A stretch of 64,000 nucleotides of DNA. Source: Agrobacterium salinitolerans. GTDB taxonomy: Bacteria; Pseudomonadota; Alphaproteobacteria; Rhizobiales; Rhizobiaceae. Positions within the stretch are counted from its first letter, which is position 1, and the number at the start of each line of letters is the position of its first letter. Positions 18,067 to 28,350 of the stretch are shown here, piece by piece. The position numbers and the translations under genes were made by a program. Under the pieces are notes generated by a model. That model saw only the letters and a list, made by a program, of their open reading frames with translations. It did not search any database and had not been told where the DNA came from. The DNA lies in contig NZ_MRDH01000006.1 in assembly GCF_002008225.1 (NCBI RefSeq), positions 682,001 through 746,000 of the forward strand, read 5' to 3'.

Positions 18067-19194
18067 ATGTCGCATATGACCTCAACAGAAGCTTCGCACG
18101 AAGGGAGCGGCCTGCCCTTCTTTCCCAAGACCAAAGCCTTCCCTTCCCGAGACCCAAGAACCGACATGAGAAAATTGCTGCCCATTCTGGATTACGTGGT
18201 GCTCTTCGTTGCCGTGGCCGGCAGCGGCGTGGCATACGCCTTTCTGGAATATGGCGGCGGTGCATTGATCGGTGCGACCTATGCGCTGTTTGCCTGCGCA
18301 CCCATCCTCGCTTTCGAGCGCGGTTACATCATGCCTGGCCTGTCGCGGCAGGTGAGTGCCCTGCCGACGCCGGCCTATATCGCCGTCGGCCTCGTCATTT
18401 ATGCCATCCTCGTCTTTTGCGGCTTCGGGCTTGGTGGCACGATCCTGTGGTTGAGCGGGATATTTCCAGGTACCTGGAAACGCGCCGTCCATGCCGAGCT
18501 GCAGACGCTGATCTTCACCCTCATTGTCTGCGGCATCATCGTCTTCATCATGAGGGTGCGCGAGCTTCTCGGCCGCGATATCTTCATCGACCTCATCCTG
18601 GGGCGTTATCGCCGGCCGGTCAGCGAAGACCGCGTCTTCATCTTCATCGATCTCGTCGGCTCCACCTCCTTCGCCGAGACCCATGGCGACCTGAAGGCCC
18701 AGGAATTTCTCGGGGAAATCTTTGCAAGCTATGCCGCACCTGTCAGAAAACACGGCGGCGTCATCGACGACTATATCGGCGACGCCGCCATCATCACCTG
18801 GCCCTATCACATGGCGATAAGGCGGGCGGCCTGCGTGCGCTGCGTCTTCGATATTCAGGCGACCATTGAAAATTCCCGCGACGTGTGGCTTTCCCGCTTC
18901 GGCGAGGTGCCGCGCCTGCGCTTCGCCATTCATGGCGGGCCGGTCATTACAGCGGAAATCGGCGTCGACCATCACAAGATCACCTATTTCGGCGATACGG
19001 TGAACACGACCTCGCGGCTCGAATCGCTAAGCAAGATGCTCGGCCATCCGGTGCTGATTTCCGCCGACCTCGCCCATCAACTGGTGCTTCCCAAGGGCGT
19101 GCGCAGCGAATATCTCGGCGAACATGCCGTCAAGGGCCGTGGCCAGACGCTGGGCGTTTGCACGCTCAGCCAATATCAGGCGCCCGCCGCATAA
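18067..19194 (+). CDS. Membrane-bound class III adenylate/guanylate cyclase
   Basis: About 375 residues. A membrane domain of four to five segments occupies about residues 38-165 and a class III cyclase catalytic domain about 185-365. The two metal-binding Asp are in VFIFIDLVGSTSF (Asp195) and DDYIGDAAIITW (Asp239). The transition-state segment YFGDTVNTTSRLE and the C-terminal GEHAVKGRGQTLG are present, so it should make cAMP (or cGMP) at the membrane. Rhizobia carry many such cyclases. The start is uncertain: ATGs at 18019, 18067, 18076 and 18166 are in frame and none has a good ribosome binding site. The short N-terminal stretch may be untranslated. Confidence 0.85.
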   Translation: MSHMTSTEASHEGSGLPFFPKTKAFPSRDPRTDMRKLLPILDYVVLFVAVAGSGVAYAFLEYGGGALIGATYALFACAPILAFERGYIMPGLSRQVSALPTPAYIAVGLVIYAILVFCGFGLGGTILWLSGIFPGTWKRAVHAELQTLIFTLIVCGIIVFIMRVRELLGRDIFIDLILGRYRRPVSEDRVFIFIDLVGSTSFAETHGDLKAQEFLGEIFASYAAPVRKHGGVIDDYIGDAAIITWPYHMAIRRAACVRCVFDIQATIENSRDVWLSRFGEVPRLRFAIHGGPVITAEIGVDHHKITYFGDTVNTTSRLESLSKMLGHPVLISADLAHQLVLPKGVRSEYLGEHAVKGRGQTLGVCTLSQYQAPAA

Positions 19195-19346
19195 GGACCA
19201 TCGACGGAGAAAAGCCGTGCGGCCATCTGCCGATGATGGCCGTCATCAAAATTCATTAAAGCTTCAAACGGCAATCACCTGCCTGTCATGCGACACCCCT
19301 ATCGCGTCAATCCTGTCTTCAACAGGTCTTGAGAGGGGTCTCCATC

Positions 19347-20705
19347 ATGAAGCATATTCTTTTCGCACCTTTCGCGTTTTTCGCACTCGCCGCCGCGGCG
19401 CATGCGACGGAAAAGGAATTTCCGGCAAAGCTGGTCTCCCACGCCATCCTGCCGGCAAACACCATCATCCCGGCGCCCACGGACGCGCCTGAGCACCTCA
19501 AGACCTCCGCCAAGTTCACCACCGCCGACCGCAAGCGCGCGGAAGGTCTCGGCACCGTACCCGGCAAGGACGGCGTGCGCCTGACCGGCCTTTCCATGCC
19601 GTTCAACGGCCAGCCGATGCAGGGTTTTTCCGGCATCAAGGCGATGCCGGACGGCAGCTTCTGGAGCCTTTCCGACAACGGTTTCGGTTCCAAGTTGAAT
19701 TCCAGCGACGCCATGCTGATGCTTCACCATCTGAAGTTCGACTGGGACGCCGGAAAGGTCAATGCGCTTGAAACCGTGTTCCTTTCCGATCCTGACATGA
19801 AGGCGCCCTTTCCCATCGTTCTGGAAGGCTCGAGCACGCGTTACCTCACGGGCGCGGATTTCGACGTTGAATCCATTCAGCCGGTTGCCGATGGTTTCTG
19901 GGTCGGCGAGGAATTCGGTCCCTACATCCTGAAATTCACCCGCGACGGTAAGCTGACCGACGTCATCTCTACCAAGGCCGGCGACATCGAGGTGAAGTCT
20001 CCCGACCATCCGGCTCTTGCCCTGCCCGGCAACCCGACGCAGAAAATGCCCGCTTTCAACCTGAAGCGTTCAGGCGGTTATGAGGGCATGGCGCTCTCCA
20101 AGGACGGCTCGAAGCTCTACGGCCTGCTGGAAGGCCCGCTTTACACAGCCGACGGCCAGGTGGAAAAAACCGACGACGGCGCGACCGCGCTGCGCATCGT
20201 CGAACTCGACACCGCCAAGAAGGAATGGACCGGCCGCAGCTGGCTTTATCCCCTAGCGGAAGGCGGCGAGGCAATCGGCGACTTCAACATGCTGGATGAC
20301 GCGACCGCCCTCGTCATCGAGCGGGACAACGGCGCCGGCACCACCGACAAGGCCTGCGCCGACCCCAAGGCTCCAGCTGCAGACTGCTTCGCCCGCCCTG
20401 CCAAGCTGAAGCGCATCTACAAGATCGAATTCAACGACGCCAATGTCGGCAAGTCCGCCCGCAAGATCGGTTATATAGACCTGATGAAGATCTCCGACCC
20501 GGACAACAAGAAGCGTCAGGGCGGCGGCAACGGCTATTACGACATGCCTTTCGTCACCATCGAGAATGTCGACCGTGTCGATGCCAACCATATCATCGTC
20601 GGCAACGACAACAACCTGCCCTTCTCGGCCGGTCGGGCTCTGGACAAGGCTGACGACAACGAATTCGTCCTGCTGGAGGTCAAGGACCTGCTGGACGCAA
20701 AGTAA
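19347..20705 (+). CDS. Exported esterase-like/phytase-like protein
   Basis: A 452-residue protein with a Sec signal peptide (MKHILFAPFAFFALAAAAHA, cleavage after residue 20). The rest matches the phytase-like esterase fold (beta-propeller): MPDGSFWSLSDNGFGSK, then FWVGEEFGPYIL, FNLKRSGGYEGMALSKDGS and HIIVGNDNNLPFS. These are the metal- and phosphate-site-like blocks of that family. It probably hydrolyses a phosphate or ester substrate in the periplasm; the true substrate is unknown. GAGAGGGG precedes the ATG at 19347. It appears to be a single gene, followed by a hairpin and a dispersed repeat. Confidence 0.85.
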   Translation: MKHILFAPFAFFALAAAAHATEKEFPAKLVSHAILPANTIIPAPTDAPEHLKTSAKFTTADRKRAEGLGTVPGKDGVRLTGLSMPFNGQPMQGFSGIKAMPDGSFWSLSDNGFGSKLNSSDAMLMLHHLKFDWDAGKVNALETVFLSDPDMKAPFPIVLEGSSTRYLTGADFDVESIQPVADGFWVGEEFGPYILKFTRDGKLTDVISTKAGDIEVKSPDHPALALPGNPTQKMPAFNLKRSGGYEGMALSKDGSKLYGLLEGPLYTADGQVEKTDDGATALRIVELDTAKKEWTGRSWLYPLAEGGEAIGDFNMLDDATALVIERDNGAGTTDKACADPKAPAADCFARPAKLKRIYKIEFNDANVGKSARKIGYIDLMKISDPDNKKRQGGGNGYYDMPFVTIENVDRVDANHIIVGNDNNLPFSAGRALDKADDNEFVLLEVKDLLDAK

Positions 20706-20751
20706 GACGAAGGCTGCTGTCACTTGCTTTGACGGCTGCGAATGATCCCGA

Positions 20752-20791
20752 CGGAGCGCCCGGCAGACACAAATGTCTGCTTGGTGCTCCG
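20752..20791 (+). terminator. Stem-loop behind the phytase-like gene
   Basis: Nested arms: CGGAGC (20752-20757) with GCTCCG (20786-20791) outside, and GCAGACA (20763-20769) with TGTCTGC (20774-20780) inside, loop CAAA. It is followed by a short TTGCTATTTT stretch, consistent with transcription termination. Confidence 0.6.
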
Positions 20792-20803
20792 TTGCTATTT
20801 TCC

Positions 20804-20910
20804 AGAGCTAGAGCAACTCCGGTGAACGCCGGCTCACCTCCATGGCTCTAACTCTTTGTTTTTGCGCATTTTCAGACGTAAACCGAGCGCACTTCTGCTG
20901 AAAATGCTTT
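20804..20910 (-). repeat. Dispersed intergenic repeat, copy A
   Basis: On the minus strand this segment aligns with 44775-44878 (copy B): both start with AGCATTT, share AAGTG, CGGTTT, CGTC, AAATGCG and the long block AACAAAGAGTTAGAGC, and end in a hairpin closed by TAGAGC/GCTCTA (20809-20814 and 20845-20850). The hairpin interior differs between copies. Such elements lie between genes in Agrobacterium and Rhizobium chromosomes. They have no coding potential and look like non-autonomous repeats. Confidence 0.75.
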
Positions 20911-20944
20911 AACCGAAACATACGTGTGGAAAAGAAGACGTTTC

Positions 20945-21292
20945 ATGCAGGACCATGCAGAAAGACTTTATTACGCCCTGAAGAAGAGTTGGTCGGGCGA
21001 GACGAGCGGCTTCTGGTCGCGGGAAAACCCCGCCAAGGGCCAAGGCAGCGTCACCGCGCTGGTGGTGCAGGATATTCTTGGCGGCGAACTCGCCAAAACC
21101 GCCGTCAGCGGCACCGAGCATTTTTACAATATCGTTGAAGGCACGCGCTGGGATTTCACCTTTAGCCAGTTCGATGTTCCGGTCGGCTATCAGGACAGGC
21201 TTGCCAGCCGCACCGAAGCCATGGCGACAATAACGCCATTGCAATATGCCTATCTCAGCGCCTGCATCCGCAAGGCGCTCGGGCACGGCTGA
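20945..21292 (+). CDS. YunG family protein
   Basis: A 115-residue cytoplasmic protein. It matches the YunG family known from Bacillus by the blocks KKSWSGETSGFW and ENPAKGQGSVTALVVQDILG (about residues 13-45) and HFYNIVEGTRWDFTFSQF (about 54-71). The function of YunG is unknown; it contains no recognisable catalytic motif beyond a conserved Gln/His pattern. The start at 20945 is chosen because the upstream frame begins inside the leader of the repeat region. Confidence 0.75.
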   Translation: MQDHAERLYYALKKSWSGETSGFWSRENPAKGQGSVTALVVQDILGGELAKTAVSGTEHFYNIVEGTRWDFTFSQFDVPVGYQDRLASRTEAMATITPLQYAYLSACIRKALGHG

Positions 21293-21465
21293 GCCGTTTG
21301 CAAAGCAACGCCAGCCCATTGCCGTTTCGATCCGCGCATCGCGGCACGGTGGTCAGCCAGTGTGTTGCGTTTCAGGACCATGATTTCAATCTTTCCCGCA
21401 AAGCGGACACAATCCATGCGATAATATCGCCAGCAAAATGGTTGCACCGACAGGAGAGACATTCG

Positions 21466-21813
21466 ATGAGTGAGAGTTGCCCGGTTCTGACACCGGCTGA
21501 GCGGCAAGTTCAGAACATATTGGAGCGGACGGAAGCAGCGATGATGGCAACCGTTCATGCAGCGCTCGAACACGCCAGCAAAGAGGTCACTGAGGCGTTC
21601 CGGGCCGTTGGTTCAGACATGCAGCCACCGCCCCACGATTATTTTGCCGCTGTCGCCCATCAGCAACTCTTCCTGATGTTATGCGGGGCCGACCCGAAAA
21701 CCTTCGAGGGCGGCGACCCCGACATCGCCGGCCACCTTATCCGGAACGCGCAAAACATATCCGACCACTACTGGAAGAAAACGCCTGCCGCGGCAGATGT
21801 CCCTGGCAAGTGA
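21466..21813 (+). CDS. Small hypothetical protein
   Basis: A 115-residue, mostly helical cytoplasmic protein. A GAGAG/AGGAGA ribosome binding site just before 21466 supports this start. It begins MSESCPVLTPAERQVQNILE and has a helical stretch EAAMMATVHAALEHASKEV (about 23-41), with no Cys cluster, membrane segment or known motif. I do not recognise the family. Confidence 0.6.
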   Translation: MSESCPVLTPAERQVQNILERTEAAMMATVHAALEHASKEVTEAFRAVGSDMQPPPHDYFAAVAHQQLFLMLCGADPKTFEGGDPDIAGHLIRNAQNISDHYWKKTPAAADVPGK

Positions 21814-21961
21814 TACGCTCTGCGTAAGACAGGGCTTCGCGGCACGCGGCGGCACGCGCGATCTGCGTTTCAGAAGGATGCCCGGCCGGACACCTTTTGC
21901 CATTCCACGTCACAGCACCTTCATCATCACCGGTTAAGCAGGCGCAAATTCGGAGGCTGGA

Positions 21962-22594
21962 ATGGATTCGACCGCACAGATCAAGCGCCCGAAAATCGCA
22001 GAGACCGTCATCCATGCGACGGCGAGCATAAGAGATTCCAATATCGGCGAATGCTGCGAAATTCTGGCTGACACCGCCCTGCACAATGCCGACCTCGGCA
22101 ATTACTCCTACCTTGGACCCCGTTGCATGGTCGGCGATGCAACGATCGGAAAATTCTGTGCCATCGCCGCAGAGGTCAGGATAGGCGCTCCGAACCATCC
22201 CATGGACCGGCCATCCATGCACCGTTTCAGCTATTGCCCTGAATATTATTCTGCGGATGCCGTGCGCGATGGCGCCTTTTTCGAGCGGCGCAAGGCGGAT
22301 CGCGCCATCATCGGTCACGATGTCTGGATCGGTCACGGCGTTATCGTCTTGCCAGGTGTCACGGTTGGAGACGGCGCAGTGCTCGCCGCCGGCGCGGTCG
22401 TCACCAAAGATGTGCCGCCCTACACCATCGTCGGCGGCGTTCCCGCGAAGATCATTCGCGAACGATTTTCGCGATCCATCGCGGAAAAGCTGTCTTCAAT
22501 CGCATGGTGGGACTGGCCATTCGAAACAATCATGGCGCGGCTTTCCGACTTTCAGTCGAGCGACATAGAAGCATTTTGCGAGCGCTGGTCATAG
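21962..22594 (+). CDS. Hexapeptide-repeat acyltransferase of the phosphonate-associated type
   Basis: A 210-residue left-handed beta-helix transferase with a GGAGG site before the ATG. Hexapeptide repeats run from about residue 20 to 75 and 118 to 165. Family blocks include [20 protein letters not shown] and [20 protein letters not shown], with the catalytic-type His in APNHPM. The overall pattern matches the transferase that is often found with phosphonate (phn) genes (TIGR03308-like), related to xenobiotic acetyltransferases. No phn genes lie in the window, so the substrate is open. It may acetylate an aminoalkylphosphonate or another small amine. Confidence 0.8.
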   Translation: MDSTAQIKRPKIAETVIHATASIRDSNIGECCEILADTALHNADLGNYSYLGPRCMVGDATIGKFCAIAAEVRIGAPNHPMDRPSMHRFSYCPEYYSADAVRDGAFFERRKADRAIIGHDVWIGHGVIVLPGVTVGDGAVLAAGAVVTKDVPPYTIVGGVPAKIIRERFSRSIAEKLSSIAWWDWPFETIMARLSDFQSSDIEAFCERWS

Positions 22595-22641
22595 CATACA
22601 CAAGGACCGTTCCTGTCACAAAACGGAAACATCGCCGTTCG

Positions 22642-24165
22642 TTACTCGAACACGAAGGCCAGCCGCTTGCCCGTCAGCTTCGCCAATTGCTGCAGGCGGC
22701 CATCCAGTCGCTCGCCGGCGAAATCGCAATAATCGTGCGGCACGACGAATTCCAGATCGAGATCGGGGTTGCCGGATTTGCGAAATTTCAGGTGGTCGAC
22801 GACGCCCGGCATCGAGGCCGAGAAGAGGTAAACGACGCGGAGCAGGCCGCCCAGCAGCTTGCCGAGTTCCTGCAACCGGTCTCCCGCCATGGCGGCGAGC
22901 GGCTGTGTGGTGCCGTTGTCGTTCAGACCTTCGAAGCGATAATAATTGGCGAGCGCAATATAGGCGCGGCCGGGATGGGTGATCGCCACGAAGGAGGAAT
23001 GGGCGATGATGTTGAGCGCCTGCAACCCGCGATAATCCGGATGGGCGCGCCAGCTGATATCGGCCAGCAGGCAGGCCGCCTGCCGGTAGCGGCTTTCTTC
23101 TTCCGTCTCGTCAACACCGAAGACAGGAAAGGTGCGACCGCTCCAATCCGCCAGTTCGCGCGCATGTTCGGGAGAACGGGCACGCAAAATGGCAAGCTCA
23201 TCCGCCGCGACAAGCAGCGGATCAGAATTCCGCTCTTCTTCCGTCAGCAGCGAATAAAGATACCCTTCACGCACGCCCTGCGCGGAGAAGGCGATCTTGG
23301 CCGGCTTCATCGCTCTCAGAACTTCCCGCATGGCGATGGCACCAAAGGGAAGAAGCGAGCGGCGGTTCTTGGAAACCGCCTGCCAGGCCGGATCCTTGCT
23401 ATCCCGGGAGACGATGACTTCTTCCAGAAAATTCAGCATTTCCGCCAGCGGCAATTCATATCCCTGCATCATGTGCAGCGGATAGCCCGATATCTCCATG
23501 TGCAGCTTGGCGATGTTTCGCCATGTGCCGCCCACCGCGTAAAAGGTGCGCCCCTCACCCGCCGCCAGAAGTTTGGCGAAGGATTTGACGTGTTTTCTGG
23601 CAATCGTCGCCGCTTTTTCCAACGAACCGTCCGACTGCTCCGACAGCCGCAGACCGCCGAGCGGCAGGGTGATGCCCTCGCCGCAGTTCTTACCCTTGAT
23701 GTCGATGAGTTCGAGCGAACCGCCGCCGAGGTCGCCGGCGATACCGTCTGGATCATGGAAACCGCTGATCACGCCATAGGCGGAATAAAGCGCTTCCTTT
23801 TCACCCGACAGGACCTCAATCTCGCAGCCGAGGATGGCTTCAGCCTCACGGATAAAATCTGGACCATTTTCCGCCTCACGCGCGGCCGCCGTCGCCAGCA
23901 CATAAAGCTGTTGCGCCTGAGCCTGCTCGGAAAGCGCATGGAAGCGCCTCAGCGCCATCAAAGCGCGGGTGACGCCCTCCTCGTGCATGCGCCCCGTCAG
24001 CGCCAGTCCTTTGCCAAGGCCGCACAGGACCTTTTCGTTGAACAGCACGGCGGGCGCGCGGGAAAGACCTTCATATACGACGAGACGAACGGAGTTCGAA
24101 CCAATATCTATGACGGAAACGGGGGCGAGGCCGGTCAGCCGCCCCTGTGCTTCTGATCGAGTCAT
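22642..24165 (-). CDS. ppx: Exopolyphosphatase (Ppx/GppA family)
   Basis: A 507-residue protein of the usual Ppx/GppA length. The ASKHA phosphate-binding loops are present: [16 protein letters not shown] (residues about 18-33) and [15 protein letters not shown] (about 142-156). An HD-type C-terminal domain follows (about 310-500). It removes terminal phosphates from polyphosphate or hydrolyses pppGpp. It overlaps the ppk stop codon by 4 bp (ATGA at 24162-24165), so the two opposing enzymes of polyphosphate turnover are translationally coupled. Confidence 0.93.
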   Translation of the reverse strand: MTRSEAQGRLTGLAPVSVIDIGSNSVRLVVYEGLSRAPAVLFNEKVLCGLGKGLALTGRMHEEGVTRALMALRRFHALSEQAQAQQLYVLATAAAREAENGPDFIREAEAILGCEIEVLSGEKEALYSAYGVISGFHDPDGIAGDLGGGSLELIDIKGKNCGEGITLPLGGLRLSEQSDGSLEKAATIARKHVKSFAKLLAAGEGRTFYAVGGTWRNIAKLHMEISGYPLHMMQGYELPLAEMLNFLEEVIVSRDSKDPAWQAVSKNRRSLLPFGAIAMREVLRAMKPAKIAFSAQGVREGYLYSLLTEEERNSDPLLVAADELAILRARSPEHARELADWSGRTFPVFGVDETEEESRYRQAACLLADISWRAHPDYRGLQALNIIAHSSFVAITHPGRAYIALANYYRFEGLNDNGTTQPLAAMAGDRLQELGKLLGGLLRVVYLFSASMPGVVDHLKFRKSGNPDLDLEFVVPHDYCDFAGERLDGRLQQLAKLTGKRLAFVFE

Positions 24166-26408
24166 TCAGCCTGTTTCTTGCGGGACGAAATCAACCCGGC
24201 AATCAATTTGGGCGCACTGGATTTCAAGGCTTCACCACGTCCGGAAAGGCTGGGATTGGTCATGAAATAGTGCTGCGCGTTGAACGGTTCTTCGCCTTTA
24301 CGCACCTCGATGCGCCTCGACGTTCCGTCCGCAAGTATCTCGTAGCTCTGCTGGTTGTCAATGAGATTGCCCAGCATAATCTGTGAAAGAACCTGCTCAT
24401 GCACGGTGGGATTGGTGAGCGGGACCAGCGTTTCCACACGCCGATCAAGGTTGCGCGGCATCATGTCGGCCGAGCCGATATAGACCAGCGCCTTATCGGA
24501 CGGCAGGCCAAAACCATTGCCGAAGCAGAAAATGCGGCTGTGCTCGAGGAAGCGGCCGACGATGGATTTGACGCGGATATTGTCCGACAGGCCCGACACC
24601 TGCGGGCGCAGGCAGCAGATGCCGCGCACGACGAGGTCGATCTCCACGCCAGCCGCGCTGGCGCGGTAAAGCGCATCGATGATTTCAGGATCGACCAGCG
24701 AATTCATCTTCATCCAGATCGCCGCCGGCGCGCCGCGCTTGGCATGCTCGATCTCTTCGTTGATGTGCTTCACGATGCGGGCGCGCAGCGTATAGGGCGA
24801 AACGGCCAGCTTCATGCCCTCTTCCGGTTCGCCGTAACCCGTGATGAAGTTGAAGATGTTCGCCATGTCATGGGCGATCTTCGGGTTGCATGTGAAGAAG
24901 GACAGGTCGGTGTAGATCTTGGCGGTGATCGGGTGATAATTGCCGGTGCCGAGATGGCAATACGTTCTCAGCTTGCCATCCTCGCGGCGCACAACCATCG
25001 ACATCTTGGCATGGGTCTTGAGTTCGATGAAGCCGAACACCACCTGCACGCCAGCGCGCTCCAGGTCGCGCGCCCAGCGAATATTTGCTTCTTCGTCGAA
25101 ACGCGCCTTCAGCTCGACCAGCGCAGTGACAGATTTGCCGGCTTCGGCTGCGTCGATCAGCGCGCGAACGATCGGGCTGTCGTTGGAGGTGCGGTAGAGC
25201 GTCTGCTTGATGGCAAGCACTTCGGGGTCGCGCGCCGCTTGCAGCAGAAACTGGACGACGACGTCGAAGCTCTCATAGGGATGGTGAACCACCATGTCCT
25301 TTTCGCGGATGGCGGCAAGGCAATCGCCGGCATGTTCGCGCACGCGCTCCGGGAAACGCGCGTTGTAAGGTTCGAATTTCAGGTCGTCGCGCGGCGCGCG
25401 CACGATTTCCGAAATGGTGTTGAGCGCGAGAAGACCCGGCAGAACGGCGACGCGGTTATCCGGCACGCCAAGCTCATGCACCACGAACTGGCGCAGCGAC
25501 TGCGGCATTTCGCTATCGGTCTCGATGCGGATGACGGAACCGCGGCGGCGGCGCTTCAGCGCGCTTTCGAAAAAGCGGACCAGATCTTCCGCCTCTTCCT
25601 CCACCTCGATATCGCTGTCACGGATGATACGGAACGTGCCAAAGCCCCGGACGCTGTAGCCGGGATAAAGCCGGTGGATGAACAGGCCGACCACATCTTC
25701 AAGCGTGATGTAGCGGATGGCGTTCTTGTCGTCCGGCAGGCGCACGAAACGGTCGAGCGCGGGCGGCAGACGCAGGAGCGCCGTCATCGGCTCGCGGCCG
25801 TTGACGCTGTCAAGCTGCAGGCCCATGGAAAAGCCGAGATTGGGAATGAAGGGGAACGGGTGCGCCGGGTCGATGGAGAGCGGCGTCAGCACCGGGAACA
25901 TGCGTTCCTCGAACTCCGTTTCCAGCCAGATGCGGTCGGCGTCCGAAAGTGCGGCGGGGCGCACGATGAAAATTTCTTCTTTGGCGAGATATTGCTGCAA
26001 AACAGCGAGCGATGCCTGCTGCTCCATCTGCAGATTATCGATTTCCTTCAGAATATCTTCGAGCTGCTCGGCCGGCGTCTTGCCGTCAGGCGTCCTGACG
26101 GTGATCTTCTGGCGTACCTGGCCTTCGAGGCCGGCGACGCGGACCATGAAAAATTCATCGAGATTGGCGGCCGAAATGGACAGGAAGCGCAACCGCTCCA
26201 GCAGCGGGTGATCCGTGTTCAGCGTTTCCTCGAGAACGCGGCGGTTGAACTGCAACCAGGAGAATTCGCGGTTGATGAAACGCGCCGGGCTGTCCCAGAG
26301 GTTCTCGCCCTCAGCCACAGGCTGAACCTTGTTGAAGTCTTCCTGCGCGATAGCGTCCATGCCCTGTTCCGTCCCCTGACCGATTTCCGTCCCGTGATCT
26401 TGCTGCAT
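24162..26408 (-). CDS. ppk: Polyphosphate kinase 1
   Basis: A 748-residue enzyme that polymerises ATP gamma-phosphate into polyphosphate, peripheral to the inner membrane. The N-terminal block [18 protein letters not shown] lies at about residues 45-62. The autophosphorylated His lies in the motif [12 protein letters not shown], and [20 protein letters not shown] follows, as in all PPK1. The C-terminal phospholipase-D-like domains are complete. The start at 26408 has AAGGACG in front. The open frame extends to a TTG at 26465, which would overlap the hdaA stop and is less likely. Confidence 0.94.
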   Translation of the reverse strand: MQQDHGTEIGQGTEQGMDAIAQEDFNKVQPVAEGENLWDSPARFINREFSWLQFNRRVLEETLNTDHPLLERLRFLSISAANLDEFFMVRVAGLEGQVRQKITVRTPDGKTPAEQLEDILKEIDNLQMEQQASLAVLQQYLAKEEIFIVRPAALSDADRIWLETEFEERMFPVLTPLSIDPAHPFPFIPNLGFSMGLQLDSVNGREPMTALLRLPPALDRFVRLPDDKNAIRYITLEDVVGLFIHRLYPGYSVRGFGTFRIIRDSDIEVEEEAEDLVRFFESALKRRRRGSVIRIETDSEMPQSLRQFVVHELGVPDNRVAVLPGLLALNTISEIVRAPRDDLKFEPYNARFPERVREHAGDCLAAIREKDMVVHHPYESFDVVVQFLLQAARDPEVLAIKQTLYRTSNDSPIVRALIDAAEAGKSVTALVELKARFDEEANIRWARDLERAGVQVVFGFIELKTHAKMSMVVRREDGKLRTYCHLGTGNYHPITAKIYTDLSFFTCNPKIAHDMANIFNFITGYGEPEEGMKLAVSPYTLRARIVKHINEEIEHAKRGAPAAIWMKMNSLVDPEIIDALYRASAAGVEIDLVVRGICCLRPQVSGLSDNIRVKSIVGRFLEHSRIFCFGNGFGLPSDKALVYIGSADMMPRNLDRRVETLVPLTNPTVHEQVLSQIMLGNLIDNQQSYEILADGTSRRIEVRKGEEPFNAQHYFMTNPSLSGRGEALKSSAPKLIAGLISSRKKQAE

Positions 26409-26461
26409 CGCGCGATCGTCCTTCTTGCCCGTATAACAGTTTGACGACGGAACTGTGACAG

Positions 26462-27190
26462 TCAATCGACGTCCAGTCCGCTGCCCGCCGTTGCGTTGTC
26501 CATCGCATTGAGGACTTCCGCCACCAGCGGACGGGTAATTCTCGTTCCACGCGCGAGCGCCAGACGATCGATCCGATCCACGATCGTCTGCGCCGTGTCG
26601 AGCGAACGCTCCATCCTATTGACGATGTAACCTATGAGTTTGTCATCCATGTAAAGCTGCCGGTCGGCAAAGAGTTTTACCAGTACCTGCGCCAGCAGCC
26701 CTTCGTCCGGCTCGCCGGTTTCCACCACCGTTACCGCTTTGAGGCGCGAGCGCAGATCCGGCAGCGTCACCGGCCATGCGGCGGGCCATTGCCGGCTGGT
26801 CATCAAAAGCGTCGTGCCGTGCTGGCGAACGCTGTTGATGACATGGAAAAGTTCGGTCTCGTTAAAACCGCGCCGGTCGGCGTCCTCGAAAAGAACCGGT
26901 CCCGTTTCGGCAACACGCGCGGCATCGGAGCCAGCTTCAGGGTGAATGTCGCGCGCGTCGCTGATATTTTTCCAGATATTGGCGAGATGGGATTTGCCCG
27001 AACCCGGCGGCCCGGCCAGCACCACGACGGGCGAGCGCCAGTTCGGCCATTCATCAATAAGGCTGACGGCAGCCGCGAGCGAGGCGGAGACGAGGAGATC
27101 ATCCCTGCCGGAGGCGGACTGGTGCGAGAATGCGAGCGGCAGCTGCTCGGCCTTCGACCGGGCGTTGTCGGTTTTGATTTGGTCAGTCAT
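26462..27190 (-). CDS. hdaA: DnaA-related regulator HdaA
   Basis: A 242-residue AAA+ protein without the DnaA DNA-binding domain IV. The clamp-binding motif region is at the N terminus (QLPLAF, residues about 16-21). Walker A is [11 protein letters not shown] (about 59-69) and Walker B with [10 protein letters not shown] lies at about 98-107. HdaA/Hda proteins bind the DNA polymerase clamp and stimulate DnaA-ATP hydrolysis, preventing over-initiation of replication. The gene sits between the AI-2E-type transporter gene (2 bp apart) and ppk, an order I know as conserved in Alphaproteobacteria. Confidence 0.9.
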   Translation of the reverse strand: MTDQIKTDNARSKAEQLPLAFSHQSASGRDDLLVSASLAAAVSLIDEWPNWRSPVVVLAGPPGSGKSHLANIWKNISDARDIHPEAGSDAARVAETGPVLFEDADRRGFNETELFHVINSVRQHGTTLLMTSRQWPAAWPVTLPDLRSRLKAVTVVETGEPDEGLLAQVLVKLFADRQLYMDDKLIGYIVNRMERSLDTAQTIVDRIDRLALARGTRITRPLVAEVLNAMDNATAGSGLDVD

Positions 27191-27192
27191 CG

Positions 27193-28350
27193 TCAGCTCT
27201 GAGAGTCAACCTTGCCGGAGGACGTTTCCCCTTCTTCCAGGGCGGGGTTTGTGTCCCAGGGAAGGTTGGCGGCATGCCCGTGGTAAAGATCGCTTTCAAG
27301 ATACCGCGACAAGGCGAAGCGGACAAGCACACCAACCGCCGCCGCCGCCGGCACAGCCACGAGAAGCCCGACGAAACCGAAAAGCGCGCCGAAGGCGAAA
27401 AGGGCGAACATGAGCCAGACCGGATGCAGGCCAACGCTTTTGCCGACGAGCTTCGGTTGCAGGATATTGCCTTCGATAAACTGCCCGGAAAAGAACACGA
27501 CGAGCGTCAGAAACACATAGATGTAATCCGGCCAGAACTGCACGATGGCGACGCCGACGGCAAGGATGAGGCCGACCATGGAGCCGATATAGGGAATGAA
27601 GCTGATGAGGCCGGAGAAAAGGCCGATCAGCAGGCCGAAATTCAAGCCCACCAGCGACAGGCCGACGGCATAATAAACGCCGAGAATGATGCAGAGCGAC
27701 CCCTGCCCGCGCACGAAACCGGCAATGGTCTTATCCATGTCGCGGGCGATCTGGCGGACGGTATGGACATAATCGCGCGGTATCCAGCTATCGACCTTAT
27801 CGATCATCCGGTCCCAGTCGAGCAACAGATAGAAGGCGACCACGGGCGTGACGACCAGCAGCGACACGACATCGACGAGCGATTTGCCGGAATTCCATAT
27901 TTGCGTCAAAAGCGTGCCGATGAAACCCGCGCCTTCGGTCAAAAGCTTTGAAAAATTCTCCTTCACGGCGTCGATCTGGCTGCTGACCCAATCCGGCAGG
28001 AGATTGGTGTCGGCGCCGGCGATCAGTTGCTGCAGCGAGGAGATATATTGCGGGATGCGCGTGATGAATTCCGAGGCCTGGGCGGCGATCAGGGGAATGA
28101 TGATGATGAGCGACAGCGCGAAGATCAGCACGAAGGAGACGAGAATGACGACGGTCGCCATCAGCCGGCTCAAGCCGCGCCGCTCCAGCCAGTCGGCAAC
28201 CGGGTCGAGGAAATAGGCGAGCGCCATGCCCGCCACGAAAGGCAGGAGAATGGAGCTGAAGACCATCAGGAAAAGGATAAATACGGCAAGCACGCCGATC
28301 CAGAAAAACACCTGCCGGCGCAGGCTCGTCCCGCTTACATGTGGTTGCAT
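27193..28350 (-). CDS. AI-2E family transporter (PerM-like)
   Basis: A 385-residue inner-membrane protein with about eight hydrophobic segments. The pattern FVAGMALAYFLDPVADWLERRG (in two parts, about residues 38-59) and GLISFIPYIGSMVGLILAVG at about 252-271 is typical of the AI-2E/PerM family. A long amphipathic region lies between (about 95-150). Substrates vary in the family, from autoinducer-2 export to Na+/H+ exchange; none is known here. The start at 28350 follows AAGGATGAACGG. It is the first gene of an apparent operon with hdaA, ppk and ppx. Confidence 0.87.
   Translation of the reverse strand: MQPHVSGTSLRRQVFFWIGVLAVFILFLMVFSSILLPFVAGMALAYFLDPVADWLERRGLSRLMATVVILVSFVLIFALSLIIIIPLIAAQASEFITRIPQYISSLQQLIAGADTNLLPDWVSSQIDAVKENFSKLLTEGAGFIGTLLTQIWNSGKSLVDVVSLLVVTPVVAFYLLLDWDRMIDKVDSWIPRDYVHTVRQIARDMDKTIAGFVRGQGSLCIILGVYYAVGLSLVGLNFGLLIGLFSGLISFIPYIGSMVGLILAVGVAIVQFWPDYIYVFLTLVVFFSGQFIEGNILQPKLVGKSVGLHPVWLMFALFAFGALFGFVGLLVAVPAAAAVGVLVRFALSRYLESDLYHGHAANLPWDTNPALEEGETSSGKVDSQS

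Noticed and set aside
24399-26444. 681-codon open frame opposite ppk
   Set aside because: Antisense shadow of an intact polyphosphate kinase gene; composition is of low plausibility.
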